Origin: Rebecca billardiae RCC1528
Taxonomy: Eukaryota; Haptophyta
Assembly: GCA_965240325.2 (NCBI GenBank)
Contig: OZ251238.1
Span: 310,001-374,000 of the forward strand
Direction of reading: 5' to 3'
DNA: 64,000 nucleotides
A model generated the notes under the pieces. That model worked only from the letters and a program-made list of their open reading frames with translations. It had not been told where the DNA came from and did not search any database. Shown in pieces: positions 41,374 to 52,086 of the stretch (positions are counted from its first letter, which is position 1; each line of letters starts with the position of its first letter). The position numbers and the translations under genes are program-made.

Positions 41374-42096
41374 ATGGTTGCCGTGCCAGCGGCGCTCGCG
41401 CTCGTTGCGCTTGCTTTCGCGGGCCAGGGCGGTCCCAGGGCGACGCCGCTGCGCCCTGTCGGACTGTCTGCGCCCGGCTACAGGTGTGCCGCGCGGATGA
41501 TGTCCGACGCCAGCGCGCCACGTCCTGCAGGTGAGGACCCCGAGTCGGCGGCCGAGGCGAATGAGCTGGCTGGCGGAACAGACGCGGCGGCCCCCGAGGC
41601 GACAGAGCGGAAACCATTCCTCCGGCGCCTCTTCAGCAGCGGACCGAAGCTCGACAAGGAGAGCCTGGCCAAGCTTGGCAGCTCGTTCGTTCTCTCGTAC
41701 GGCTTCGTCTCGAACATGAACGCCGGCCTGCTGATCATCATCTCGTGGGTGACCTTCCGCCGCGCGAACCCGCTCCTCTCGCCGCTGAACGCGGCGGCGA
41801 GCCTCGGACCCGTGCCCGTCCCGTCGCCAACGCCACAGTTTCTCCTCGTCTACGGCGGGTACTACGCGACGATCGGCAACCTCCTGCGGCCCGTGCGCTT
41901 TGCACTGGCGACGGCGCTGTCCCCCGCCTTCACGCGCTCGGTCAAGTACCTGCGCGAGAAGGGCGGCATGAACCGCGCCCTCGCGATCGCAACGGTCGTC
42001 TTCATCGCCAACATCGTGGGCACGTGCGTGCTCATTGTTGGCGGCGTGCGGCTGGCGTGCCTGCTCGCGCAGGTGCCCGTCTTCCCGCCCAAGTAG
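41374..42096 (+). CDS. Plastid-targeted multi-TM protein, conserved algal/plant type
   Basis: This is a 240-residue single-exon protein. MVAVPAALALVALAFAG is a signal peptide ending in an AFAG-type cleavage site, followed by an Arg-containing transit-like stretch and an acidic spacer. The mature domain (from KLGSSFVLSYGFVSNMNAG) has three membrane segments: LLIIISWVTF, FLLVYGGYYATIGNLLRPVRF and LAIATVVFIANIVGTCVLIVGG. The motif SSFVLSYGFVSN and the LRPVRFAL loop recall a chloroplast membrane protein family of plants and cyanobacteria distantly like DUF1279/FAM210. Function is unknown. It is divergent from the cyclase gene. Confidence 0.6.
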   Translation: MVAVPAALALVALAFAGQGGPRATPLRPVGLSAPGYRCAARMMSDASAPRPAGEDPESAAEANELAGGTDAAAPEATERKPFLRRLFSSGPKLDKESLAKLGSSFVLSYGFVSNMNAGLLIIISWVTFRRANPLLSPLNAAASLGPVPVPSPTPQFLLVYGGYYATIGNLLRPVRFALATALSPAFTRSVKYLREKGGMNRALAIATVVFIANIVGTCVLIVGGVRLACLLAQVPVFPPK

Positions 42097-43134
42097 CCGG
42101 GCAGTATGCGCCCGGCTGTCAGAGTCATGCAGCACTGCCAAGCCGTCGCTTCGATCCAAGCAATCTCCGAGCTGCCCGTGGTAGGTGGCTGTTTGCACCA
42201 GCCAGTGCTCGGCTGCATGCATCCTCGCTGTCGCGCTGGCAGCGCCGTCGGCGGCGGCACTAAGGCGCAGGAGCCCGGCACCGCTCACATGTGGCGGGAT
42301 ATCACTTCATGCGTTCACCACGCTCACTGCAGACTGCTGCGCGATTGACCTCGGAACATTTGGCGAGGCCAGGCGCGGCATCATGATCATAATTAAAATG
42401 ATAAGTTATTCATCAGGCGTCCAGGCGACTCCGCGACCGCGGCTAACAGCGTCGCGGCGGCGCGCAGCGCTGAGCGCATTCGGTCGGCGGGCCCGGAGCA
42501 CGGGGCGGCCCCGGTGGCCGTGAACTTCGTAATTCGGTCGTACCGTAGCGTCTTAACCCGCCTACCGTTGTGCCGTGTAGTGGATGAACGGACCGCGCCG
42601 CCCTATAATTGTGGACGAACGGCGCCAGTTTTTCCTATGTAGAGCTCGGGTGTCGCGGAGGCAATGAGTGAGATCGGCGGCTACCGCCGAGTGTGCGCCT
42701 GGCCAAGGCGCGTCCAACGAGCCGCCAAGAACGTCGCGTCATATAGCCCCTCCCCAGCGCCGTCCGCAGCCGATCGTTTGCTGGAGTCGGAGCTGAGAAT
42801 CTGGTGTGAAAAAATGGTTTTCGCGGCTCCGCCTGTAGGCCTTGAGCTTCGGCCGGGAGGGCGCGCACGGTATTTTTGGGAGCTCCCCGAAAGCAGCCCG
42901 GGCGGGGAAATCCGTAGTCGTAGTAGAGGCCGATCGGATGAAAATGGCATCACTTATAATATGACCGCGTTCCGCGGTCCTTCCATAGAACCAACGTAGT
43001 TAGGGGCCCGCGGTGCACCCTCCGTCGGCATATGCTGTCCGTCCAACGCGCGGCCGTAGCGGCAGCAGCAGCGCGGAGCGCCGTCGAGCACGCGCGGCAA
43101 ACGAATAATGGAATATTATGCAGCGCGGGCGAGT
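42097..43134. other. Gene-poor region, nothing supported
   Basis: This holds the 3' flank of the plastid-protein gene and moderately GC-rich sequence with only short open frames and no splice-consistent model. It includes AT-rich patches (42390-42410 and 42590-42640). Confidence 0.45.
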
Positions 43135-43900
43135 CGACGGTCTGGAAAATGCGCGATCACGCCACAGCAGGCTGGCAGAGCCCGCCCGAGCTGCAGCATG
43201 CGCCGTAGGTGCTGCCCCAAGCTCTCGACTGCCCGTAAGCGGCGGCATGTGCGGCGGCGCCGGCGGCGGCCATGCTGCCCCGCCGTTGCGCGCCGCGGGG
43301 CGCTGCCGGCACCTCCGTGGTGAAGCGCACAGCGCTCGAGCCCACAGGGGCTGGCGACCGTCAAACCGACACCCCATGACGCGGGGCTGCGTGTGCCAGC
43401 TGCGCGCACCCCCTGGGCCCACCTGGCCCGCTCGAGCAGCTCGCGCCTTGGGTGCGCACAGCGGCTCGAGCATACCGTGGTATGGGACGCCTGCTGCGGT
43501 GCCGCCGAGCACGTGCGGCCGAGGGTCACGCAGCACGGGCGACTCGACGGCGGCGAGCAGGCGCGACGGCCTCGCCGCGCCGCGGTAGAGCCTGCCCGGG
43601 CTGCAGCACGCCGTAGGAGCAGCCCAGCGCCCTCCTCCGCCCTCCAGCTTCGGCGCGCGTAGCAGGCCCGGCGGCGGCCATGCTGGCGTGCCCAAGCAAG
43701 CAGGCAGATGGGCGCGGCCGGCCGCGCCGTCGCAAAGCGCGCAGAACTCGAGCTCGGGGGGGCGGACGGCCGCCAAACTGGCGCCGCAGGACGTGGCACT
43801 GCGTGCGCCAGCTGCGCGCACCCGCTGCGCCCGCGTAGCCCGTGCGAGCGCCGCGCCTCGAGCACACGCCGCAGCAGCTCGACACAGCCACTGCAGCGCG
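43135..43900. repeat. Diverged tandem duplication (about 400-bp unit)
   Basis: Matching blocks recur in the same order about 400 bases apart. Examples are GAGCCCGCCCGAGCTGCAGC near 43180 and its variant near 43588, GGCGGCGGCCATGCTG near 43264 and 43672, and GTGCCAGCTGCGCGCACCC near 43391 and 43805. Divergence and indels rule out a shared protein frame. It is probably an old repeat; the long frames on both strands are composition artefacts. Confidence 0.5.
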
Positions 43901-44525
43901 CACGCAGCCTGCACGCCGTGGCCCGTCGGCATCTTGGAAGCCGCGGAGAGCGTGTGCTTTCCCCGCACGACGGCGGTAGCTGCCGCGATGTATACGAGCG
44001 TGCTGCCGCGCCGGCCGCCGCTGCCCGGCCGCCGCGCCGGCCTCCACTCCGCGCCCGCTGCGCGTCCGCAGCTGGCAGCTGCGCTGCTGCGCCCGCCGTC
44101 AGCCGGCGGCGGTGCGGCTGCCCGCGCTCGCTGGGCGACCACTCGATGATGCGCGCAGCGTAAAGTGCGCGCTGGGCACCTCCTCGTCGCGTGCAATTTC
44201 GAGGTAGTCCTGCATCTGCTCCTGCATCAGCCCCTCCCACCCTGCGCGCGGGCGCGGACGGAGTCGCACGCACGCGGTCCGATCGACGATCGATCAGAGG
44301 GCGCGGGCCGCGGCAGGACGGGCGTCGACGCGCAGGTTAGTTAGGTATGGTGCCGGCGCTTCCCGCAGGCGTTGCGCGCTTGGGGCGAGTGGGGCGCGTG
44401 GGCGAGACCAGCAGCCAGCCAGCCCACGCCACCGGGCGGACCGGCGCGAGGGCACCGGCGCGGCGCGCACGCCTTTGCACGGCATCCTCGCCCGCTGCCT
44501 CGGGCGTGTCGCGCCTCCCGCAATA
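43901..44525. other. Gene-poor region, nothing supported
   Basis: GC-rich sequence with ORFs on several frames but no domain or coherent exon. GCGGGCGCAGCAGC-like repeats continue at low identity. Confidence 0.4.
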
Positions 44526-44832
44526 AACGCTGGCGGGCGGGTAACCTGTTTTCACAAGCGCCTCTCTTTCATTATGGGCTTATGGCACAGGAGTACACTG
44601 GACGAGGTTCATCCATCGAGGCAAGCGGGTAACTGGCTTTAAATAGCGCTATTCAAAAGAATCTCAATCTCTTTCAATATTATGAGGAGGTTCATCCATC
44701 GAGGCAGGCGGGTAACTTGGTTGGACAAGCGCTATTGAAAAGAATCTCTTTTAATATGACGAGGCGGTTCATCCATCGAGACAGACGGGTAACGTATTTG
44801 AACAAGCACTATTCAAAAGAATCTGGCTTCAT
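44526..44832 (+). repeat. AT-rich degenerate tandem array (about 80-bp unit, 3-4 copies)
   Basis: Copies of GGTTCATCCATCGAGGCA, then GCGGGTAAC, then ACAAGCGCTATTCAAAAG and AATCTC occur at about 44604, 44690 and 44766. A truncated first copy (GCGGGTAACCTG, then ACAAGCGCCTCTC) lies at about 44534. Base composition drops sharply relative to the surroundings. No coding frame spans the copies. Confidence 0.7.
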
Positions 44833-46876
44833 AGCTGTTTTCGACCCAAAACAATCAAACGTCGCTCGGCAAACTCGTACTTCAGCATACAAGAGGGATA
44901 GGAATACTCACTTGTTTCACCCCCGGGGTATCTGATCCCACGTCCGTCCATAGTAGATACAAGAATTGCAGCGGGCGCGGCCTTTTAAGCTAGCTGTGAT
45001 GGACAGCATACCCCCCTCAAAAAGTCGAAAACTCACCCTCCAACAGCCCTCAAAATCGTCCCCCATCCCCTTTTCTTTGATCAAAAGATCTTTTTGACAA
45101 CGTAGTGAGGGCCCCCGGCGGGGCTCCACGCTACGCGCTCCGCCCTGCACCGCGGGCCATTAAATACTCTGCCCTGGCGGGCGGGGGGGTCGGCGGGCCG
45201 CGCGTGCCAGTGCTGTCGCAATGTATCCTCTGCGGGGTCGCGTCTTTCCACATTCGTTCGTGGCCGTGGGTGACGGACAGTCGAGTGCAAGGACCAGTGA
45301 CACGTGAAGTTGGCTCCCCTGAACGTGTACAGTACAAGTCTCAGTCTGTACTCTAGTATGCGCATCAGCGAGGCCCACACCCACGAGGGAATGTGCAGCA
45401 CGCGGGGCGGGACGGGTAGCCGTTGCTCCGCGCGAGCGTGGGTACGCGCTGTATGTGCCGCATCTCGACCGCGATGGCGTAATCGAGCGCCGCGCCGCCG
45501 ACGAAGCCGCCAGAGTAGATCATGTGCCATGTCCTCCTGCCGCCAGCCGAGAGCGGTCGCCGCGAGGATGCTTGCCGACACGAGCGCGTTGACGTTCACG
45601 CGGTCGTCGCTCTTCGCATCTTCGACAGGTCTGGCGCCCGCGTGCTCGGCGGCACGAGGAGCTGTTGGTTGTGCGCGCGCGCGCGCACAGCGACAGCGTG
45701 TGCCACTCGCGATCGAGAGTGGGCAAGCGCTGCTCACGCGGGCACACGAATCGCGGCGCATCCGTCACCGGCGTGACGACTTCCGCCTCGTCCCGCAGCG
45801 CCTGCGCCATGGACGAGGATGGCGCGGCGATGTTGCATGCTCGACGTTTCGTCTCTCTGCGGATGGCATCACGGGCTTGTCTGTGTCGCGCTGCGGCGAG
45901 GGACGCCAACTCGCGATGACGCGGTTGCTGCCACGGCGACAGACCCGGGAGGTGCGTCCGCTGCGCGTCGTACGCCGTTGGCGCTGCGCTTCCGTCGCAT
46001 TGGTCACCGTCGACGCCATGCAGGCCGGACGTGGGCTTCGGCTGAGGGACCGGACCGCGAGCAATGACTGAGTCCGGTGCGCGGATTCCGGCGATCGAGT
46101 TCAAGGCCGCGCCAAATCTTGCGTCGCGTGCGATGGCGCTTCCCGCCCGCGAGACGCCTCGTGATGAGGGCTTTATCGCACCGAGCCCGACGCGCGACGG
46201 TGGATCGCGCGAGGCGGTCATCGTGCGCAGCGCATGATGCTATGGCCGGTGCGAGCTTTCGACGTGCACGTCGGGCGAGGATCGCCCCAGGTCGCACGAT
46301 CGTGTCGACGCGCCGAGCGTACTGCTCCAAACGGGTCGATTTGGGCCCTGTTCGACCTGCACGCGAGACGACGAGGGCAGCAATCGCGAATCGGGCGAAA
46401 ATCCGTCTAGGGAATCCTCGCGCGATGTCCGCGCCGGCGTTGGATTTGGCGCGCGCCGCCCATGCGCTCCGCGCCATGACGCAACTCTTTTTCGGCCGAG
46501 CGTCCCCAGTGGGAGCTGCGAGGGCGCCCGGTAGTGAGCGAAGCGATTTTCTTTTCTCTGCGAGGCGATTTTCTTTTCCCCTTTTCTTTTTCTTATCTTT
46601 TTCCCGGGCACTACAAGGGGCGGACCTACGGCCCGCCATTCAGAAAGGCGCGGCAGCATAGAACTGAAGAACCTGAAATCTGCGCTCACGAGGCCCAGGT
46701 TGGTCATCAAGTCGGCTCGGCGTCTCGTCCGCCAAGCCGGGCGTCTCGACCTCGATCGACCGCGCCGCCCGCGTCATGCGGAGGCAGCGCGCGGCACTCG
46801 TGCTCTGTTGTGAGTCGGACACGACTCATACTGAGTCGCCCAAGGGTGTCAGCCAAGGCCAGTGGTCAAGAGCTCG
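44833..46876. other. Gene-poor, lower-GC region; possible degraded coding remnants
   Basis: No complete gene is supported. On the minus strand around 45420-45540 a short stretch in one frame reads MIYSGGFVGGAALDYAIAVE, which looks protein-like but stops within about 30 codons and has no clear partner exons. The 46080-46660 part has Lys/Arg-rich frames and CTTTTC tracts, possibly a decayed mobile element. Confidence 0.35.
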
Positions 46877-47542
46877 CTACCAGCCAGCGATACCGGATGC
46901 CACGATAGAGGCGGCCACGGAGAGTAGACCGCACTTCAACCAGCCAGGGATAGGCGCCGGAGGGCGCCCGCCAGCCTGCGCGCGCAGCTCCTCCTCGCCG
47001 AGGAAGAGGCCGAACGGCGGCCCCATCCCTTTCGAGTGGTGCTTGCCGTGCGCGTCTGCGACCCGGACGAGCGCCGGCACGTGCGCGAGCGGGCCAACCG
47101 GGAAGCGCCCGTGGTGCAGTCCGTCGTGCACCAGAATGTAGCCTGTGCCAAAGATGGAGATCCCGACGGCCGCGCCGCCGAGAGTCATAGTGAAGAAGCT
47201 CGGAGGTGTCAGATAGGCCCAAGCGATCACCGGCACGACGGACGCGCAGCTCAGGGCACCAAAGAGGTCGTTCAACTCGAAGAGGTCATTCTCCGACTTA
47301 TTCACGTGGTGCGAGGCGTGCACGCTCCAGAGGGAGCGGTGCCAAAGGTGCTGGTGAGCGTATCGCGCGTAATACTCCATGCCGCACGCCAAAATTGCGG
47401 CGCACACCAAGAAGGCCACACCTTGCGGCAGCGATGGCAGCTGCAGCGAGTGTCGAGATAGGCACACGTGCGCGCTGCCGGATACCAAAGCAAATATGAG
47501 CGTGTACCCAGCCTTCTTGGTGCTCGGCATGTTCAGCACCAT
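46877..47542 (-). CDS. Beta-carotene hydroxylase (non-haem di-iron, CrtZ/BCH type)
   Basis: This is a 221-residue single-exon protein of the fatty-acid-hydroxylase superfamily. All four histidine clusters of the CrtZ/BCH family are present in order: HQHLWH (residues 63-68), HASHH (75-79), HDGLHH (139-144) and HGKHH (165-169). They are accompanied by the family blocks LWSVHASHH, FELNDLFG and FGTGYILVHDGLHH. Hydrophobic segments flank the clusters. The enzyme hydroxylates beta-ionone rings of carotenoids (beta-carotene to zeaxanthin), normally in plastid membranes. The N-terminus (MVLNMPSTKK) is short and is not a clear presequence, so a 5' exon could be missing. The start is 242 bases from the divergent BART-START gene. 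Confidence 0.85.
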   Translation of the reverse strand: MVLNMPSTKKAGYTLIFALVSGSAHVCLSRHSLQLPSLPQGVAFLVCAAILACGMEYYARYAHQHLWHRSLWSVHASHHVNKSENDLFELNDLFGALSCASVVPVIAWAYLTPPSFFTMTLGGAAVGISIFGTGYILVHDGLHHGRFPVGPLAHVPALVRVADAHGKHHSKGMGPPFGLFLGEEELRAQAGGRPPAPIPGWLKCGLLSVAASIVASGIAGW

Positions 47543-47784
47543 CGCGGTCGGTGCCGCTAAGCCGTCGTCGAGGCCCAGCTGCAGAGTTGTCGAATGTCGC
47601 GCGCTTTCGAGCCTTATTTACCTTTTACCCCTTGATATTGCTTGATAGCCCTTTAGGCCTTTTTACCAGCAAAAAGTAAGACCCCTTGATCGGCAAGGTG
47701 CATGCGTGCGCCGGCGGCCCGGCGCGGCCCCACGCCCGGCGCGACACGCACGTTGCGCTTAGATTCTCGTCACCACCGTGCACC

Positions 47785-48944
47785 ATGGCCATGGACCTCG
47801 CGAGCGTGATCACGGACATGTCGGCCATCGTCGAGTCCGAGGACTTCAACAAGTGGCGCAAGGACTTTGTGGACCGCAACGTCGAGGTCTTTGAGTACGG
47901 CGAGGAGAACAAGCTCGAGTACACGCCCATCCACCAGGAGTACGAGAAGGGGCTGGAGGCGCAGCTCGAGAAGGCGCTGCCCTCGGGGGTCACGATGGAT
48001 GCCTTCTGCGAGAAGCTGGCCGCCGAGATCGCGGGCAGCTCGTCGATCCCCGGGATCGACGACTTTGCGCGCCTCGTCCTCTCCGCCGCGGAGTTCTCCT
48101 CCTTCAAGGAGATGATGCTCTTCGAGAAGGCGAAGAGGGGCGACCAGGACAAGTCGCCGGACGGGCCAGTCGCGCACACAGAGGTGGACGTGAAGGCGAT
48201 CCTCAAAGAGCACGCCGACCTGGCGGAGGGGATCGACGACAGCGCGGACTGGAACGAGGTGAGCACCACGCCCACCACGCGCATCTGCACCAAGCGCGTG
48301 CGGCTGGGCGAGAGCGGGTGGCGCACGTTCATCCTGGGCATCTTCCACCTCGAGCTCAGCTTCGACGAGGCGGTGGAGATGATCACGTGCGCGGACCCCG
48401 AGCGGGTCAAGCTGTGGAACCCGAGCTTCAAGGGGAGCAAGGCGGTCCGTGGCAACTACGAGGTCGACCCGCACGCCCTCGTCGAGGTCGATCTCGACCT
48501 GGGGCTGCTGATCCACCTGGCGGGCATGCCGCGCCGCGTGCTGCTGCGGCTGAGCAAGCGCAAGGACGAGCCGAGGCCTGGCGCGCTCACGCACGTGATG
48601 GTGCCGTGGAACTTAGCGGAGGACGCGTATGACGCATCGAGCTTCGTCAACCTGAAGGTGCGCCCGGCGCTCGAGCGCTGCGCGCGCCCACGCTCCCTCC
48701 GCCAGGCGGCCGTCCGAGCGCACGACGGCGCGCTGCGCTCACGCCGCCAGCGCTGCCGCCCTCCCCGACCCACCCGCAGGCGTACGTGATCGAGCCGAAC
48801 GCCAACGAGCCGGGGAAGTGCACGGTGACGACCTTGGACATGAGCCCGGTGCCCAACTGGATGACCAACGCAACCATCGGCTACCTCAGCCCGCAGATGA
48901 TGGCCGGGCAGGTGCAGCGCTACCTCAAGCACGCGCGCAAGTGA
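47785..48944 (+). CDS. BART-domain plus START-domain fusion protein
   Basis: Exon 1 is 47785-48657 and exon 2 is 48780-48944, joined at NLK/AYVIE; the total of 1038 bases gives 345 residues. The start sits in a strong context (CACCATGG). Residues about 5-115 match the BART (ARL2-binding) domain: VESEDFNKWRKDFVDRNVEV with a preceding ITDMSAI, then FEYGEENKLEYTPIHQEYEK, and the closing FSSFKEMML. After an acidic linker, residues about 150-345 resemble a START lipid-binding domain (FHLELSFDEAVEMITCADPE, RVKLWNPSF, and the ending MAGQVQRYLKHARK). BART proteins bind ARL2/ARL3 GTPases, and START domains carry lipids. A GTPase-regulated lipid carrier is a reasonable inference. The two-domain joining is unusual. 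Confidence 0.75.
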
Positions 48945-49544
48945 GTGTTCTGAGTGGGCACGCAGCCACAGCAGGCGGCTGGCTGGCTGCGTGCAGCGTG
49001 GTCCGTTCGGTGATGGCACAGCTCGCGCAGAATCGCGCCGATGTGCCCTCCATGCGCGAGATGCTTACGATGCAGCGCCGTGCCAACTGGAGCTGGTCGG
49101 ACCCGATACGCGTATGCGTTTGGTGGGGGCTGCTCGGCAGTACCGTCGGTCGTTGCCTCTCCCCAAGTCCCCAACTGCCCAAGCTACGAGTACGACTGGC
49201 GCGGAGTTCATTATTCGTCGCGCCATTCGCGGCACTCTCCTCAGCCAGACGCCTGCGGCACTACCCGTTTATTATAAATAAGCAGCCGTCGACTGAATCA
49301 TAGGCTCGTCGTCGACTATATATGCTAGCTGTGAATAATGTCTATGGCAGCGCCGGCCGCGCCCGCCGGCTTGCATATGATTATGCATGCACATCATGAA
49401 TAATATATATATAATTAATAAATGATGAATAAATAATAATAATAAGTACTGTACATGACAATGTACATCAGCGCGCGCATATCCGATATATCGCATTGGC
49501 GTGATGAGGCTCACTCATGAGGCGCCACTGCGAGTTAATCTCCG
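48945..49544. other. Intergenic between convergent genes, AT-rich at 49270-49500
   Basis: This contains ATAAATAATAATAATAAG and TATATATATAATTAATAA tracts and no supported gene. Both flanking genes end here. Confidence 0.5.
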
Positions 49545-51807
49545 TCAGCTGCTGCCACCAGCAGCACTCCTACTGCCTCCTGGTGCAGACACGTGCTGTG
49601 ATGCCGAGCGGCGAGCCCGAAGCAGCGGCGGCTCGCTCGTCTCCTGCAGCGGTGGGCTCGTATCCCCAGCGGCATCCATCGGTGCGGATCTGTTGTTCGA
49701 GCCTACCCGAGGCATCCGCCCCGTGCTCCCGCGCGCGCCGCCGGCAGGACCGCCGCCCACCGCGCCGCTCGAGGGCGTGCGCTTGAGCTTGGGCGCGCCG
49801 CCGCCATTCGCGTCACCGCCGCCCGCTGAGCCGCTCGAAGACATGCGCCGCAGCTTGGGCGAGCCGTTTGCGCTGCGACCGCCCCCCGCGCTGCTCGACG
49901 GCCTGTGCTGCGGCTTGGGCGAGCCACCCGCGCTGCCGCTGCCGGCGGTGCCCTTTGACGGCATGCGCTGCACGGTGGGCGCGGCGCCGCCATGCGGCTT
50001 GGGAGCGCCGGCCGCCGCCCCGCCGCCCGTCGTCCCGCTGTTGGACGGCGTGCGCTGCCGGCGCTGCTGCAGCATGGCGAAGTGGCGCGCGTTGCGCTCG
50101 AGCTCCTCCCGCAGCTTGGTCGACTCGGTCGCCGCCGCGTCGCCCTCGCGCATCGGCGAGGGCGTGCGCGAGCGCGAGCGCGCGGCCGCCACGTCGCCCT
50201 TGCTCTGCCGGGACACCCACATGTACAGCTCGCCGCCGCGCGTCCAGCCGCGCGCGAGCGGGTCCTGTCCCGGCGCGAAGACGTGCTTCACCTGCGGCGG
50301 CGGCGGCGGCGCGTGGGGCGCGCGCGAGCGCGCGTGCCTCCGCCGCGTGAGCGCCCGTGCGCCGCGCGCCGCGCCCCACGCCGCGCCGCGCGCTTCGGGG
50401 GCGAGCGCCTTGCACCTTGAAGCGTGCGGAGAAGAGGAGGCCGCTCAGGGAGACGCGCTGCTGCGCCATGTCGGTCGGCGGGATGACGACGGGCACCGTG
50501 TGCGTGAACCGCTTCGCCGAGTCGGGGATCTCGTACGCCGTGCTCTGCACGTGCCCGTGGCAGCGCGTCGCGTTGCCGCCCAGCACGTAGATCATCTCGG
50601 GCGGGCCGTACACCGAGTGGAATTTGAGCGCGAGCGCGGCCAGCGCGGAGCGCAGCCGCTCGCACCACACGCGCGTCGCGTCCGCCTCGGAGAGGTGGCC
50701 CTGCAGCTCGGTGGGCACGAGCGGGTCGCGCCCGAGCAGCCGCTCCCACGTGCGCCGGTCGAGCGCGAACCGGATCCGCGCCTGGTGGTGCGGGATCTTG
50801 TACGCGCTCGCCGCGCGCAGCTGCAGCGTGCGGCCGTCGTCGCCCAGGTGCACGCCCTGGCAGTAGCCGTGCGGGTCGTGCAGGTCGATCTTGGTGAACC
50901 AGACCCACGACTGCCAGATCGCCGACTCGATGTACTTGTGCCCCTTGCTCGGGTCGCGGAAGAAGGTGGCGACCGCCGGCGCCGTGCCGAGCACGAGCAC
51001 GAGCGCGTTCTGCAGCCGCGGCGCGGTGCACGCGACGCCGAGCGCGGCGGCCATGTTGTCCGGCACCGCCGAGATCTTCGCGTTGGGGAAGACGGGGCCG
51101 AAGCGCGCCTTGAAGTTGAAGCCGCGGAACTTGGGCGAGAACGACGGCATGTTGCGCACGAGCACGAGCTCCGACGGCTGCGCCATCTCCTCGCCGATGT
51201 CGACGGTGCCGGGCACGGAGAAGACGACCCGTTGCACGTCTGCGAGCGGCACGCCGCACGCCTCGAGGTGCGCGCGCATGCGCGACGGCACGGCGTCCGG
51301 GTCGAACTTGTCCTCGGTGGGGAGCGTGTGGTCCTGCCACAGCTGCTGCGAGAGCACCGGCTCCAGCATCAGCGTCTCCGAGCCGCCACGCTGCAGCATG
51401 AACTTGGTGCGCGTGCCGCCAATGTCGACCGCGAGGTGCAGCTCGGGGCGCGCGTTCCCCGCGGGGAGTAGCGGCTCGAGGGCGTTGAAGAGGGCCTCGC
51501 GAAGCTGGTCCTCGGGAACGCCCGAGAGCTGCTCCGCGAGCTCGTCCGGCAGCGTCGTCTCGAGCGCGCGCCACGCGCGCCGCAGGCGCCACTCTGCCTC
51601 CGAGCGCAGCGTCAGCCGTGCCCACACGCGCGCGCAGAGCCTGCGGCAGGCGTCGGGCGCGAGGGCGGAGGCGACCAGAACAAAGACCAGCAGCGCGCCC
51701 ACGCCCATGACAAGCTGCCCACGCCCACTCTCCGCTGCGGGCGCGTAGCCCCCTTCCGCGCCGAAGGAGAAGAGCCAATCCATGGCGACAGCAAGACGCG
51801 CTCGCAC
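49545..51807 (-). CDS. Membrane-anchored ROK/glucokinase-like ASKHA protein with Ser-rich repeat tail
   Basis: Exon 1 is 51807-50416, the intron 50415-50292 begins GTGCAAG, and exon 2 is 50291-49545. The total of 2139 bases gives 712 residues, or 704 from the second ATG. A single hydrophobic segment lies near the N-terminus (LVMGVGALLVFVLVASAL). The ASKHA phosphate-1 loop HLAVDIGGTRTKF is at about residue 125. FSVPGTVDIG, the VPDNMAAALG block (the position of ROK NDANxxALxE) and the second phosphate loop LVLVLGTAPAVATFF follow. The usual ROK catalytic Asp-x-Asn pattern is altered to Pro-Asp-Asn, and ROK zinc-binding cysteines are not evident, so sugar kinase activity is uncertain. Exon 2 encodes a low-complexity tail with about six 20-25-residue repeats (KLRRMSSSGSAGGG type). 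Confidence 0.6.
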
Positions 51808-52086
51808 GGAGCGGGACGCACGCTTGGCAAGGCCTCTGTCTTCGATTCTGAATCCTGCTGATGACTTTTCCAGGAGTCGTCAGCGAATGTTCCGTGCTTC
51901 GGCGAATCACGAGTGGAGATCGCAGATCTTGGGCTACATCAGCCGGAGATTGATGATATGAAGATGCAATCCGCGGCATTATTACTATAAGAAGAAGAGA
52001 CGCACACAGCTCTTGATCAGGCAGGCGAGATGATTAATATCTGAGGGATCATAGTCGCGACCAGTGGATGCGGCGGCCACGCCGAC
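51808..52086. other. Short intergenic gap
   Basis: This is the promoter side of the ROK-like gene and the 3' side of the GAF-like gene. It is AT-richer near 51960-52040. Nothing else was seen. Confidence 0.4.

Noticed and set aside
42097-42348. Coding continuation after the plastid membrane protein
   Set aside because: The stop at 42094-42096 follows a natural C-terminus and there is no donor site before it.
44833-46876. Possible gene around 45080-46640 on either strand
   Set aside because: Frames are short or Arg-rich, no domain is recognised, and no set of exons with consistent splice sites could be assembled.
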